From Bryum argenteum (Eukaryota > Streptophyta > Bryopsida > Bryales > Bryaceae): a stretch of 64,000 bases of DNA. The notes under the pieces were generated by a model. It did not search any database. It saw only the letters and a list, made by a program, of their open reading frames with translations, and was not told where the DNA came from. Shown piece after piece: positions 63,080-64,000 of this stretch. Positions within the stretch are counted from its first letter, which is position 1. Each line of letters opens with the position of its first letter. Location of the stretch: NCBI GenBank assembly GCA_037043015.1, contig CM073330.1:3807263-3871262 (forward strand), given 5' to 3'. Both the position numbers and the translations under genes were made by a program.

Positions 63080-63830
63080 TCAAGTCTACCTTGGAATTAG
63101 AAATATTGAGTATTTGAGTTTGCATATATTTTACATATGTACATTTCCCTTTTTATTTTTAACTTTTAATTGTGAGTCTTTGTAATCACAAAAAGTAAAG
63201 GTCAACTAAGTTCAATTCTACTGTAGGCATAACGATGTAAGTTATATCCAACATCAAAGTTTCGTAACAAATTGTAGGAGAGTCCAAAATTGATGATTCC
63301 TATATATCTTGCTAGCTTCAATATAGATTTCATGCACTGAATTTAACGCCATTAACAAGCACTTCACCTTACTTTAGGGGGAAGAGAGGACACTAAGATT
63401 GTACCTTAAGACTTGATTCTTTACATTATAGAGTATCAACTCAATTTTATAGGTGCCTAATGTTAAAGAATATTATTTCTTCTAAAAGTGTGCCATATTG
63501 AAATGAAGGTGCCTCAACTTTCTCTCTTCTTCCCCTCTCCCTTTTTCATATCACACTCTCTTCCTTTTCATATCACAATAAATGATTACCCTCCATATTC
63601 CTGCCATGGAACATATGTATTTATCCTACCAATAATACATTGAGTCATTTGAAATTATGATAAATAAAATTTCTCAACTTTTAAAAAAAAAATCTTTTAG
63701 CACAAAGGTTGGCCTTTCACAACAAAAATAGAGTGAGAAAGCAATCTCCAACTTTTGATCAACCTTTGTGCACGCAAGAGAAGGGGAAAAAGATGGAGTT
63801 GAGGGAATAAGTGGAGAAGCTACAAGAATC
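63080..63830. other. AT-rich intergenic DNA
   Basis: No coding signal or defined repeat seen. Confidence 0.35.
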
Positions 63831-63831
63831 A

Positions 63832-64000
63832 CTACTAGAACTTGGGAGCTTGCAATGTTTTCTTGTCAATTGTCGCTAAAAAGAAAAGAATGTACTCAAA
63901 CTTGCTCTAGCAACGTTTTTAGGAGAACAAGCAATTGTCTAAAGAGAAGGAACACTGAAGAATTTGCTAAGCGACACTTTCATGAGTATTTTTGTTATCA
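63832..64000. mobile_element. CACTA-like terminus at the window edge
   Basis: CACTACTAGAACTTGGGAGC followed by GCAATGTTTTC and TAGCAACGTTTTTAGG, the same subterminal motifs as at 61413. The element would continue beyond the window. Confidence 0.5.

Overview
The window looks like nuclear DNA of a land plant. It holds intron-containing genes for a plastid SufS-type cysteine desulfurase, a plastid malonyl-CoA:ACP transacylase, and a hotdog thioesterase ending in the peroxisomal signal SKL. Around them lie a Ty3/Gypsy element, LINE remains and many short inverted-repeat transposons. Introns are short (about 70-980 bp) and intergenic DNA is AT-rich. The sequence does not say which plant; a non-seed plant is possible but unproven.

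Layout. 0.4-9.9 kb: a 9.45 kb Gypsy-type LTR retrotransposon on the minus strand (gag, protease, RT, RNase H, integrase, plus an extra coiled-coil ORF3) with nearly identical LTRs but broken ORFs, abutting the 3' end of a LINE (9.9-10.9 kb). 11-16 kb: gene-poor, with several MITEs, two of them sharing one TAA target site. 16.7-34.6 kb: three diverged copies of a block of about 2.5-3 kb, each with a three-exon gene for an unrecognised small acidic protein (two apparently intact, one broken and carrying a 14-bp minisatellite upstream). Between them are a cytochrome P450 pseudogene and copies of a TIR element family with 4-bp target duplications. 34.6-38.8 kb: low-complexity and duplicated DNA and a CACTA-like end. 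38.8-40.0 kb: thioesterase gene (minus). 40.4-44.5 kb: a cluster of TIR elements, some nested. 46.0-49.3 kb: SufS/NFS2-like gene (plus, 10 exons). 51.2-53.5 kb: FabD/MCAT gene (minus, 10 exons). 55.1-57.5 kb: a MIC19-like twin-CX9C gene (plus, 6 exons). 57.5-64 kb: degenerate tandem repeats, further TIR elements, a Plus3/GYF pseudogene and CACTA-like ends.

The four housekeeping genes serve organelle biochemistry: plastid Fe-S sulfur mobilisation, plastid fatty-acid synthesis, peroxisomal acyl-CoA hydrolysis (phylloquinone-type), and mitochondrial cristae or intermembrane-space assembly. They are not an operon and show no sign of co-regulation beyond proximity. The most unusual features are the three-copy unknown gene family with its minisatellite, the TIR family with 4-bp target sites, and the ORF3 of the LTR element.
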